From Fluviicoccus sp. (lineage in GTDB: Bacteria > Pseudomonadota > Gammaproteobacteria > Pseudomonadales > Moraxellaceae), in NCBI RefSeq assembly GCF_030646115.1, contig NZ_JAUSMX010000009.1:534960-598959 (forward strand): a stretch of DNA of 64,000 nt. Direction: 5' to 3'. The notes beneath the pieces were generated by a model. It was not told where the DNA came from. It worked only from the letters and a program-made list of their open reading frames with translations, and ran no database searches. Shown one piece after another: positions 27,025-35,277 of the stretch. Position 1 is the first letter of the stretch. Each line of letters begins with the position of its first letter. Both the position numbers and the translations under genes were made by a program.

Positions 27025-29595
27025 TCAGGATTCCTGTGAATGGTTAGCGCATGATTCTACGCAGTTTTTAATGGCTCGGGCGAATTCGCGACCGGTTTGA
27101 TAGCGGTCTGCCGGATTTTTGGCCAGCGCCTTGTCAATGACGGCCGACATGCAGGGTAACTGCGCTTCCAGCTCCGGACGCTTGCTGAACAGGAGAGGAT
27201 GCGGCTCATTGGTGATCTTGAACATCAGGGCGGCCATGGACTCGGCGCGGAAGGGCGCGGTGCCGGTGAGCAGCTGATAGAACATGACGCCAAGGCTGTA
27301 GAGGTCGGAACGGCCATCCACCTTTTGTCCGGCCAGCTGCTCCGGCGACATGTAGGTGGGGGTGCCCAACACTGTGCCGGTCTTGGTCTTGCTGGAGTCG
27401 GTGATGCGGGCAATACCGAAGTCGGTGATCTTGATCTCGCTGTTTTCCGGGTTGTACATGATGTTGGCGGGTTTGATGTCGCGGTGCACGATGTGGAATT
27501 CGTGCGCGTAATCCAGCGCCAGCGCCGATTTGTGGATGATGTTGATCACCTTCGGCACCGGCAGCAGGGCGTCCGGCTTCACATAACGCGCCAGGTCATG
27601 GCCTTTCAGGAATTCCATGGCGATGTAGCACAGGTCGTGTTCTTCACCCGCATCGTAAATGGTGACGATGTTGGGGTGATTGAGGCGGCCGGCGGTTTCG
27701 GCTTCACGGAAGAAACGCTCCTTCACTTCGGCCAGTTCGTCGTCTTCGAACTCGTCCTTCAGCGCCATGGTCTTGATGGCCACCACACGGTTGATTTTCG
27801 GGTCCTTGCCCAGATAGACCACGCCCATGGCGCCCTTGCCCAGTTCCTTTTCCACCTGATAGCGGCCCAGCATCGGTTTCTCGTTGCTGTTCGGGTCCAT
27901 GATCATGGTGGCGTTGCTGGCGCTGTTGGAGCTGCCGCCGAAAATGACGGTTTCTTCCAGTTTCTGGGCACGCATCAGTTTTTGTTTCAGGTCGCGGAAG
28001 TCCGGGTTGATCTCGGAGGCATACTGGTAAACCGAGACCGCCTTGTTGAACTGGCGCTTGCGTTCATAGTCCAGGGCCAGGTTGTAGAGCACATCCAGCA
28101 GTGACTCCTCACGCGGGCATTTGCGGAACTTCTCGAAGGCCATGTCCAGCTGGCCGGCCTGTTGCAGGGCCAGACCCAGTTGACGGTTGGACTCGGCGGA
28201 TTGTGTGTCTGAATGGAAGCGCGCCTTTTCCGTGACCAGATAGTGCTTGGTGGTCATCAGCACATGGCCCAGCACCACCAGGATGGCGGGCAGCATCAAC
28301 GGCACCCAGGTGGCGGAGCCGGTCATCAGCGTAAAATGGATAATGAACACCACGATCACGAAACCGGCGGAGGCCATGACCGCCTGACCGGCCTTGAGGC
28401 GCGGCAGCAGCAGCATCAGGTACAAGGCCGCCACCAGGAACAAGCCCCAGCGCAGGGCGGTGCTCCATTCCGGCACCAGGTAGAAGTTCTGGTTGAGGAT
28501 GCTGGCGACGTTATGGGCCAGGATCATCACTGGTTCCATGGCCGGGGAGATCGGTGTCACCTGCGGCGAGCCCAGCCCGTAGGCGGTGGGGCCGATGATG
28601 ACGATCTTGTCCTTGTACTTGGATACCGGAATCTTGCCGGACACCACGTCATAAAACGAGTCGACAGTGAACGGGGAATGGTCGCTGACGTCACCGTAGT
28701 AATAGGTGCGCATCTGCGAGAATTCATCGGTCTTGATCTTCAGTTTGCCGATCTGGACGTTTTCGCCCAGGCTGAGCTGAATGTCTTCCGGCTTCAGGTT
28801 CAGGCTCTTGGCGGCCAGCATCAGCGACAGCGAGGGGTAATACTGGCCGTCATAACGCACCACCAGCGGTTCGGTGCGGATGCCGCCATCTTCATCGGGA
28901 TTGATGCTGAGGTGGCCCAGCAGCGCGGCGCTGGAACCCAGGTCGGCAATGGGTGGCACAGCCTGCATCGTTTCCGGCGGCAGGCGACCGGTTGCAGTGG
29001 CGTCGATACGGTCGGTAATGGCGGTGACCTGGTTCCGCTGCACGTAGTCCGGCAGCGGCTGGTCGGGATGACCCTGCATTTCGCCCAGGACGAACTGCAC
29101 GGGCAGCACCACGTTCTTGGCGGCGCTGAAAGCGTCGGCCAGTTGCTGGTCGGTGTTCAGGGCTGATTCAGCCTCTGCCAGTTTCATGCCCAGTTCACCG
29201 ACAGCGGGATTATCGGACAGGGGAGGCGCTGACAGTTGTTGGCCATAGAATTCGTTGAGTTCGCGGAGGTATTTCAGTCCGGGGTCCAACTGCGGTTCGG
29301 AGAGGAAGATCGGCAAGCCGACCGCCTTGGCGCCGCCCTGATTGAGCGCACCCACCATTTCGGCCAGATAACTGCGCGGCCAGGGCCAGCGGCCGATGTT
29401 GCCGATGCTTTCGTCATCGATGGCAATGATCGCGATCTTGTCGCCCGGTTCGTGGTGACTGGAGCGCACCCCGAGATCGTAGGCATACCGCTCCAGATTC
29501 TCGAACACCGAGGAAGACGAGGCCACGGCGACCACCGTCGTGATGGCAAGAGCAAACACCCAGTCGCTCTTCCAGGAAAACGAAATTTTACGCAT
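27025..29595 (-). CDS. CHASE2 transmembrane serine/threonine protein kinase
   Basis: The 856-residue protein has an N-terminal membrane helix (about 10-28), an extracytoplasmic CHASE2 sensor domain (about 35-350; DDESIGNIGRWPWPR is typical), three closely spaced membrane helices (about 380-455), a short TPR-like region (about 475-550) and a Hanks-type kinase domain (about 585-850) with VVAIKTM, HRDIKPANI (D706), DFGIAR and GTPTYMSPEQ. The kinase looks active. The ATG at 29595 with AGGG upstream is chosen over in-frame starts 18 codons earlier. It forms a likely kinase-phosphatase unit with the next gene. Sensor ligand and targets are unknown. Confidence 0.92.
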   Translation of the reverse strand: MRKISFSWKSDWVFALAITTVVAVASSSSVFENLERYAYDLGVRSSHHEPGDKIAIIAIDDESIGNIGRWPWPRSYLAEMVGALNQGGAKAVGLPIFLSEPQLDPGLKYLRELNEFYGQQLSAPPLSDNPAVGELGMKLAEAESALNTDQQLADAFSAAKNVVLPVQFVLGEMQGHPDQPLPDYVQRNQVTAITDRIDATATGRLPPETMQAVPPIADLGSSAALLGHLSINPDEDGGIRTEPLVVRYDGQYYPSLSLMLAAKSLNLKPEDIQLSLGENVQIGKLKIKTDEFSQMRTYYYGDVSDHSPFTVDSFYDVVSGKIPVSKYKDKIVIIGPTAYGLGSPQVTPISPAMEPVMILAHNVASILNQNFYLVPEWSTALRWGLFLVAALYLMLLLPRLKAGQAVMASAGFVIVVFIIHFTLMTGSATWVPLMLPAILVVLGHVLMTTKHYLVTEKARFHSDTQSAESNRQLGLALQQAGQLDMAFEKFRKCPREESLLDVLYNLALDYERKRQFNKAVSVYQYASEINPDFRDLKQKLMRAQKLEETVIFGGSSNSASNATMIMDPNSNEKPMLGRYQVEKELGKGAMGVVYLGKDPKINRVVAIKTMALKDEFEDDELAEVKERFFREAETAGRLNHPNIVTIYDAGEEHDLCYIAMEFLKGHDLARYVKPDALLPVPKVINIIHKSALALDYAHEFHIVHRDIKPANIMYNPENSEIKITDFGIARITDSSKTKTGTVLGTPTYMSPEQLAGQKVDGRSDLYSLGVMFYQLLTGTAPFRAESMAALMFKITNEPHPLLFSKRPELEAQLPCMSAVIDKALAKNPADRYQTGREFARAIKNCVESCANHSQES

Positions 29596-29731
29596 AGCAA
29601 ACCCTGCCGCTTTTTTTGTGTTTCTAGCAGAGGCTTCTACCATGTACAAGCCGCCGGAGGCAAATAGGTGAAAATCGGATCATTGCGGCAGAAATTTCAC
29701 GACGTGCTTGTCAATATGAGGCTATTGGCGC

Positions 29732-29803
29732 TTGCCCGTCCGGCGGCGCTGCTCTATAAACCCAAGGCATACCCTTATAAGAATTAAGCCCTTGCCGGCA
29801 AGG
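29732..29803 (+). promoter_or_regulatory. Promoter and leader palindrome of the coiled-coil gene at 29819
   Basis: TTGCCC (29732-29737), a 17-base spacer and TATAAA (29755-29760) make a good sigma-70-type promoter. In the leader, a perfect 14-base palindrome, CCTTGCCGGCAAGG (29790-29803), sits just before the AGGAG ribosome-binding site and could be an operator. Confidence 0.6.
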
Positions 29804-29818
29804 TTGTCAGGAGACGTC

Positions 29819-31270
29819 ATGCTGCATTCCACGGCCATTTTTCAAGAACTCATCATGTTCTGGGACGACGACACCATCGCCCGTTCCATGCTTTACGATG
29901 ACTTCGATGTCACCCTGAGCGGGCTGGTGCCCATGGCGCATTACGCCCGCGAAGAAAAAAGGGGCGCTTACCTGCAACTGGATGACAGCCTCACCGTCAA
30001 GGGTTGTGCACTGTTCACCATGCGCTTTGACCGGCAGGGTTTTCCCGAGCCGGGCTGGAACATTCCGCTGGCGCATATGGTGGAGGTGGCGGGGCTGGGG
30101 CCGGACATGGGACGCGGCCCCATCCACTTGGCCTGCCGCAGCCAATGCCCGGTGTCCTGGCACGCCCCGCGCATGTGGGACCCGCAACTCCAGGACAATC
30201 TCAATACCTTTGAGCAGATACGGATGGCCTTGCCGGCCGCCTGCCAGCGTTTCAGCCTGAAAGCCCTGCGACCGGCCTATACCGAAACCAATATTCCGGT
30301 GCTGTCCACCGATGAGCTGGTGCCGCAACTGGAGCTGGAGCCGGAACCGGTCTTCTTCCCGGTGGAAGGCGGGGAGTTGCTGCAGCAGATCAGTGACCTG
30401 CAACTGAAAGTGCAGACCCTGACCACCCAGAAAGATGAAACCATCAATGAGCAGGCCTATGTCCACCAGCAACAACTGGACATCCTGCAAACCCAGAACC
30501 AGAAACTGGTGGATCAGCAGCGGACGCAGAAAACCCAGCTGGAGGCCCAGACCGAGCGGCTGGAGTCGTTGATGGGGCAGGTGCAGAGCCTGCAGGGCAT
30601 TGAGCGTCAATTGAAGGAGGAGCGCGAATCCCATGAGCGCAAGTTGCAGGAGCTGCAACAGGCCCTGAGCCGCGCCGGAGAAGCGCAACACCAGATTGCC
30701 ATTCTGACCGAAGCCAAGGAACAGGAGTTCAATACCCGCCTGTCCCGCCGTGAAACCGAGCTGATGCTGGCCATGGACCGCCGGCTGGATGAGGAAGCCT
30801 CACGACATCTTCTGAGCGTCAAGTCGCTGCAAGCGGAACTGGCGGAGAAAGAGGAAAGTATTGCCGAGCTTGAGAAAGGGCTGGATGAGTTGAAGGCGGA
30901 ACAAGCCCGCATTGCCGAAGCGTCGGCGGATGAATACCTGCGTGAATTGCAGGGCATGGGCATGACCTTTGTCGCCTTTCACCCTGGCGTCGGCAACCTG
31001 TCGGTACCGGTGGATGATCTGGCGGCCTATACCCGTAACCCCCCGGCCTACGTTGCCAAAAAATGCCTGGTCAGTGAAGAACATTACCGGGAGTGGATTC
31101 GCCACTACGAAACCCCGCGTTGCCTGGCCAGCATCGGCGATGACAAGTGCTGCAATGCCCGCCTGATTCGCGTGGATTCACCGGCGAAATTCATGTCCGG
31201 ACAGTCCGACCGTTGCGCCCGGCATCAGGGAGCGGACACCGCCATTCTCAATGTGCTGAAATTCCAGTAG
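29819..31270 (+). CDS. Coiled-coil protein with Cys-rich C-terminal domain, function unknown
   Basis: I do not recognise a characterised function. The 483-residue soluble protein has a globular N-terminal region (about 1-175), a long coiled coil (about 187-375) full of Gln, Glu and Leu, and a C-terminal domain (about 380-483) with C435, C444, C445, C466 and H469 arranged like a zinc site. The ATG at 29819 is preceded by AGGAG at good spacing; the upstream in-frame codons lie inside the promoter. It is followed after ten bases by a cyclic-nucleotide/rhodanese protein and nadK, forming one operon. Confidence 0.75.
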   Translation: MLHSTAIFQELIMFWDDDTIARSMLYDDFDVTLSGLVPMAHYAREEKRGAYLQLDDSLTVKGCALFTMRFDRQGFPEPGWNIPLAHMVEVAGLGPDMGRGPIHLACRSQCPVSWHAPRMWDPQLQDNLNTFEQIRMALPAACQRFSLKALRPAYTETNIPVLSTDELVPQLELEPEPVFFPVEGGELLQQISDLQLKVQTLTTQKDETINEQAYVHQQQLDILQTQNQKLVDQQRTQKTQLEAQTERLESLMGQVQSLQGIERQLKEERESHERKLQELQQALSRAGEAQHQIAILTEAKEQEFNTRLSRRETELMLAMDRRLDEEASRHLLSVKSLQAELAEKEESIAELEKGLDELKAEQARIAEASADEYLRELQGMGMTFVAFHPGVGNLSVPVDDLAAYTRNPPAYVAKKCLVSEEHYREWIRHYETPRCLASIGDDKCCNARLIRVDSPAKFMSGQSDRCARHQGADTAILNVLKFQ

Positions 31271-31280
31271 GAGATGCAAC

Positions 31281-32357
31281 ATGTTGCGCACCGGTTTGAA
31301 TCTTGACGTGCTGCATAGTTTCGTCCCGCTCAACGCCTTGTCCCGCAGTCGTTTGCAGGATGTGCTGAACGGTTGCCGCATTCAGTCGCTGCCCTCCGGA
31401 ACGGTGTTGTTCCGTTGTGGCGACCCGCATGTGCAGAGCATCTTCCTGTTGAGCGGTCGCCTGGAGTTGACCGAGCGCGACGGTGAAATAACGCTGCTGG
31501 ATGCCACTGATATAGCCGCCAATCACGCACTGGCCCCCACCAACCCCCGCCAGTTCAACGCCACAGCCTTGAGCACCGTCAATATACTGGCGGTCAACCA
31601 CCAGCGCCTCTACGACGCCCTGTTGTGGGAGCAAAGCCTGTCCAGCCTGGCGCAGACCCTGTTTGCCGAGCTGCCGACGGACATCGACCGCGACTGGGTG
31701 GTGCGCCTGCTGCAATCACATGTGTTTTATCGCGTGCCGCCCATGAACATCCTGGCCCTGATCCGCGCCATGACCCCGATGAATGTCAGCGAAGGGGAGG
31801 TGATTGTGCGTCAGGGCGAACAGGCCGACAGTTGCTATTTCATCCGCGAAGGCCGCGCCGTGGTGGTGCAGCACGAAGGCCGTGAATCGGTGACCATGGC
31901 CTATCTGGGCAAGGGCCAGTATTTCGGGGAGGAGGGCCTGCTGCAGGATGCGCCGCGCAATGCCGATGTCACCATGCTGGAAGACGGCGTGTTGATGCGG
32001 CTGGAGAAAAAGGATTTTGACGGTTTGCTGAAAGCCCCCAGTCTGGCGGCGGTTGATTTTCCGGCAGGGGAACGGCTGGTGGCGCTGGGCAAAGCGGTTT
32101 GGCTTGATGTGAGGCTTCCCGAGGAGTATAAGCAGGGGCATCTCCGGGAGGCCCTGTCCCTGCCGTTGCAGGATATCCGGCACAAGGCGCAGCAACTGCC
32201 GACGGACCGTCAATATCTGGTTTACTCCTACAGTGAGCAGCGCAGCACCGCCGCCGCATTCCTGCTGGGTGTTCAGGGCTTCAATGCCTCCGTTCTTGCC
32301 GGGGGCCTGTGGACTTTGAGTCCTGAACAGCGTCAGCAGAATCTGGTAGTGGAATGA
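31281..32357 (+). CDS. Double cyclic-nucleotide-binding-like protein with degenerate rhodanese domain
   Basis: The 358-residue protein has two cupin-like cyclic-nucleotide-binding domains (about 20-130 and 145-265) and a C-terminal rhodanese domain (about 270-355). The second cNMP domain keeps the canonical shape (GEEGLLQDAPRNADV), where the R-A/N segment resembles a phosphate-binding cassette; the first is divergent. The rhodanese loop reads YSYSEQRS, with Ser where the catalytic Cys would be, so sulfurtransfer is unlikely. No DNA-binding HTH is visible. Its stop overlaps the nadK start by four bases. Confidence 0.82.
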   Translation: MLRTGLNLDVLHSFVPLNALSRSRLQDVLNGCRIQSLPSGTVLFRCGDPHVQSIFLLSGRLELTERDGEITLLDATDIAANHALAPTNPRQFNATALSTVNILAVNHQRLYDALLWEQSLSSLAQTLFAELPTDIDRDWVVRLLQSHVFYRVPPMNILALIRAMTPMNVSEGEVIVRQGEQADSCYFIREGRAVVVQHEGRESVTMAYLGKGQYFGEEGLLQDAPRNADVTMLEDGVLMRLEKKDFDGLLKAPSLAAVDFPAGERLVALGKAVWLDVRLPEEYKQGHLREALSLPLQDIRHKAQQLPTDRQYLVYSYSEQRSTAAAFLLGVQGFNASVLAGGLWTLSPEQRQQNLVVE

Positions 32358-33253
32358 GCAAAGAGACTTTTCGCAATGTCGGTCTGGTGGGTCGTCCCGG
32401 CAAGGCTTCCGTGGTGCAAACGCTGGAAGTGCTGGAAAAATACCTGATCGACACCGGTGTCAAGGTGATCTACGACGAAGACACCGCCCGCCTGATGCCG
32501 TCGATGAGCCAGCAGGTTTGCTCCCGCGCGTTGATGGGCGAAGTCTGCGATCTGGTGATTGTGGTGGGTGGCGACGGTTCGCTGCTGCACGCCGCCCGCG
32601 CGCTGGCGCGGCACAAGACGCCGGTGCTGGGTGTCAACCGCGGCCGCCTGGGCTTCCTCACCGATATTTCCCCCAACGAACTGATTCCCAAGGTTGCCGA
32701 GGTTCTGGCCGGTCATTACACCATCGATCACCGTTTTTTGCTGAACATGGAAGTGCGCAGCAACGGCAACCCGGCCCATGAGGCGTTGGCGCTGAATGAT
32801 GTGGTGCTGTATGCGGGCAAGTCGGTGCACATGATTGACTTTGAACTCTATGTGGAAGGGGAGTTCGTTTACCGCCAGCAGTCCGACGGCCTGATTGTGG
32901 CCACGCCCACCGGTTCCACGGCTTATGCCTTGTCCGGCGGCGGCCCCATCATGCACCCCAAGCTGGATGCGATTGTGGCGGTGCCCATGCACCCGCATAC
33001 CTTGTCCAGCCGTCCCATCGTGGTGGACGGAAACAGCGAGATCAAGATCCGCATCCTGGAAACCCGCATCCGGCCCATGGTCAGCGCCGACGGCCAGACC
33101 GGCGTTTCGCTGAATCCGGGTGACTGGGTGTATATCAAGAAGCATCCCTTCAAGCTGCGGCTGATTCATCCGCCGGGCTTTGATTTTTACGCCGCCTGCC
33201 GCACCAAGTTGGGCTGGGGCAATCCCATTCGCGGAGATGAAGAGCATGAATGA
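32354..33253 (+). CDS. nadK: NAD kinase
   Basis: The 299-residue enzyme phosphorylates NAD to NADP. It has the GGDG motif (72-75), the NRGRLGFLTD segment and the PTGSTAYALSGGGPI region that binds NAD. The length fits proteobacterial NadK. It is translationally coupled to the preceding gene by a four-base overlap and overlaps the YeaC-like gene by eight bases. Confidence 0.97.
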   Translation: MSKETFRNVGLVGRPGKASVVQTLEVLEKYLIDTGVKVIYDEDTARLMPSMSQQVCSRALMGEVCDLVIVVGGDGSLLHAARALARHKTPVLGVNRGRLGFLTDISPNELIPKVAEVLAGHYTIDHRFLLNMEVRSNGNPAHEALALNDVVLYAGKSVHMIDFELYVEGEFVYRQQSDGLIVATPTGSTAYALSGGGPIMHPKLDAIVAVPMHPHTLSSRPIVVDGNSEIKIRILETRIRPMVSADGQTGVSLNPGDWVYIKKHPFKLRLIHPPGFDFYAACRTKLGWGNPIRGDEEHE

Positions 33254-33536
33254 ACAAACCATCGCGGCCATGCTGGAAGCCTTGACGCCGGATATTGTGG
33301 ACAAGCTGCGTCTGGCGGTGGAAATCGGTAAATGGCCGGGCGGTGAGCGCCTGACGCGCGAGCAACGCGAGACTTGCATGCAGGCGGTGCTGGCTTGGGA
33401 AGTGAAGAACCTGCCGGAGCAGGAGCGCACGGGGTATATCCATCGAGGTACGAAGCAGGATGGGGAAGTCTGCGCCAGTGATGACAAGCATGATCATCAG
33501 GATGCGGATGAGCAATTGCTGAAGATCATTCACTAA
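33246..33536 (+). CDS. YeaC-like (DUF1315) small protein
   Basis: The 96-residue acidic protein resembles the YeaC/DUF1315 family: an N-terminal helix MLEALTPDIVDKLR, then VEIGKWPGGERLTREQRETCMQAV and a C-terminal His/Asp-rich tail. Function is unknown in the family. The ATG at 33246 has GGAG nine bases upstream, inside nadK. It closes the plus-strand operon. Confidence 0.78.
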   Translation: MNEQTIAAMLEALTPDIVDKLRLAVEIGKWPGGERLTREQRETCMQAVLAWEVKNLPEQERTGYIHRGTKQDGEVCASDDKHDHQDADEQLLKIIH

Positions 33537-33658
33537 GCGCTTTTGTGGCGCGGTTTCATCCTGTCGATGTTGTTGCAATCCCCCCGGCGTGAGGGGTGTC
33601 AAGGTCGTTTTTTTGCGCTACCTTCGGGTGACACTCTATCTGCCCGGGAGCGCAGAAC

Positions 33659-34090
33659 ATGTTCAATATCAAACAACTCGGTTTCGTTGCATTTTCTTTG
33701 GTGGCCTGGAGTTCGTCTGTGTTGGCGGCACCGGACACGGAGAAGGCGGATCAGTTTCTGGAATGCCTGTCGATTGCGGAAGACCAGCGCGCCCGTGATC
33801 CGGATGAGGCGATGAAGACGCATTGGGCGCAGTACAGTGAGGTGTATGCGTCGAATGTGTTTTTTTATTCGGAGGCGATTGGTTATGCGTTTGATCATAT
33901 CCAGGAGAAGTTTGCGAAGTGGGATAATATGCGGAATTTTATTCCGGCGCAGTCGGTGAATAATTTGTCGCTGGCGTTGTTGAAGAAGTGTGATGAGATT
34001 GCGGTGGAGCATTTGGACCGGGTGGGGCCTTATCAGGATGCGCTGGTGGTTTATATGAAGGCGAGGGAGGAGGCGAAGGGGAAGAATTGA
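33659..34090 (+). CDS. Small secreted protein of unknown function
   Basis: I do not recognise a family. The 143-residue product has a signal peptide (about 1-23, cut near VLA-AP). The mature part is helical and hydrophilic with two Cys residues (about C36 and C107) that could form a disulfide, and a Lys/Glu-rich C-terminus. The second half of the gene uses almost only G- or T-ending codons, unlike its neighbours. It stands alone between the nadK operon and the flagellar-type operon, and its relation to either is unclear. Confidence 0.7.
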   Translation: MFNIKQLGFVAFSLVAWSSSVLAAPDTEKADQFLECLSIAEDQRARDPDEAMKTHWAQYSEVYASNVFFYSEAIGYAFDHIQEKFAKWDNMRNFIPAQSVNNLSLALLKKCDEIAVEHLDRVGPYQDALVVYMKAREEAKGKN

Positions 34091-34151
34091 GGTTTTGGGG
34101 GGTAAAAATTGACCACGGCTCAGGTACTATTCGTGTGAAGGATGAAAGATT

Positions 34152-34188
34152 ACAATGTGGTGCTTACGAAAGATAAGAGCCACATTGT
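34152..34188. promoter_or_regulatory. Inverted repeat upstream of the flagellar-type operon
   Basis: ACAATGTGG (34152-34160) and CCACATTGT (34180-34188) are perfect nine-base inverted repeats separated by 19 bases, 61 bases before the fliQ start. No T-run follows. It is a candidate operator for a dimeric regulator of the operon; no convincing -35/-10 pair could be assigned. Confidence 0.5.
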
Positions 34189-34249
34189 TGCTGTAAAGGG
34201 CAGTTGGGGTTGAAGCAGTCATCTTCCATTGCCAGTCAGGAGTGTCATC

Positions 34250-34513
34250 ATGTCTCAGGATCAGGTATTGCATATTCTCTTTTTGACGCTGATAACCGCA
34301 GCAAAACTTGCGGCACCCATATTATTTACGGTGCTGATAATTGGTCTTTTGGTCAGCATCATTCAGGTAGCGACCCAGATTCAGGAGATGACGCTGACTT
34401 TTATTCCAAAACTGGCGGCTTCAGTGCTGATCATGATTGTTTTTGGCGACTGGATGCTTGCAACTCTTAAGCAATTCGCACTGGAAGTAATTCAATTGTC
34501 CATAACACGCTGA
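34250..34513 (+). CDS. fliQ: Flagellar-type export gate protein FliQ
   Basis: The 87-residue protein has two membrane hairpins and the family pattern VSIIQVATQIQEMTLTFIPK. FliQ forms the export channel with FliP and FliR. An in-frame start seven codons earlier exists, but the ATG at 34250 has AGGAG seven bases upstream and gives the normal length. It opens the operon; an unusual point is that fliP and fliO are at the far end of the same operon, 17 kb away, rather than adjacent. Confidence 0.92.
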   Translation: MSQDQVLHILFLTLITAAKLAAPILFTVLIIGLLVSIIQVATQIQEMTLTFIPKLAASVLIMIVFGDWMLATLKQFALEVIQLSITR

Positions 34514-34527
34514 GGCAGGAAGAAGGC

Positions 34528-35277
34528 ATGTCTCCGGATACGCACCTCTATACGGTGCTACTTGCCAGCATCAGGCTTCTGCCCATATTGGTTGTTGCGC
34601 CAATCACACCATTTTCCAGGCTGCCTCAACTAGTCAGAGTCATTTTTTGCCTGGTAATGGCAACAGTGCTTGGCTGGTCTGCTAATCCGGTTGCAATCAG
34701 TGGCCTAACTCCAGGTAGCATCATCATGGAATTCTTGATCGGGATGATCATGGCATTTGGCTTTCATGCGGCGGCGGCGGCGGCAGATTTTATGGGCAAG
34801 CTTCTGGATATGCAGATTGGTTTCAATGCATCAGCAGTCTTTGACCCTTCGGGGGGGCATGCGGGGGGGATGGTTTCTGAGTTATTGCTGCTCACCATGG
34901 CGCTGGTATTTGTGAGCATGGATTTTCACTATGAGTTGCTTAGGGGACTTTCCACATGGATGAGCGTGCTGCCTCCTGGCAGCATGACCAAGCTTCAAAT
35001 GAGTCCTGAAAATATTATTGTGGTGTTTTCCCAGCAATTCCTGACGGCCTTTATGATGGTGATGCCTGTTTTCTTGGGGCTGTGGCTGACGGATATTGCT
35101 TTCGCCTATATGTCCCGCTCCATGCCTCAAGCAAATATTTATTTTATGGCGCTTCCCTTAAAAGTAGGCTTGGGAATTTTATTATTGGCTATGGCATTGC
35201 CGTTCATCATACAAGGTATATCAGTCATGTATGGTCAGGCTATTCGGTTTAGCGGTCTGCCGGTGGTTCATCCATGA
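34528..35277 (+). CDS. fliR: Flagellar-type export gate protein FliR
   Basis: The 249-residue polytopic protein begins with a helix containing RLLPILVVAPITPFSRLPQLVR and has LLDMQIGFNASAVFDP in the middle, both typical of FliR. FliR completes the helical FliP5Q4R1 channel and contacts FlhB. AGGAAG precedes the ATG. It overlaps flhB by four bases. Confidence 0.93.
   Translation: MSPDTHLYTVLLASIRLLPILVVAPITPFSRLPQLVRVIFCLVMATVLGWSANPVAISGLTPGSIIMEFLIGMIMAFGFHAAAAAADFMGKLLDMQIGFNASAVFDPSGGHAGGMVSELLLLTMALVFVSMDFHYELLRGLSTWMSVLPPGSMTKLQMSPENIIVVFSQQFLTAFMMVMPVFLGLWLTDIAFAYMSRSMPQANIYFMALPLKVGLGILLLAMALPFIIQGISVMYGQAIRFSGLPVVHP

Noticed and set aside
32333..33487. 384-codon minus-strand ORF opposite nadK and the YeaC-like gene
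   Set aside because: Covers two recognisable genes on the other strand and has no domain pattern.
34150..34176. Possible sigma-28 promoter before fliQ (TTACAATG then AAAGATAA)
   Set aside because: Only GATAA matches the -10 well and the -35 matches three of eight bases; the sequence is part of the inverted repeat.
34100..34250. Insertion-sequence end near the inverted repeat
   Set aside because: No transposase or target-site duplication is visible on either side.
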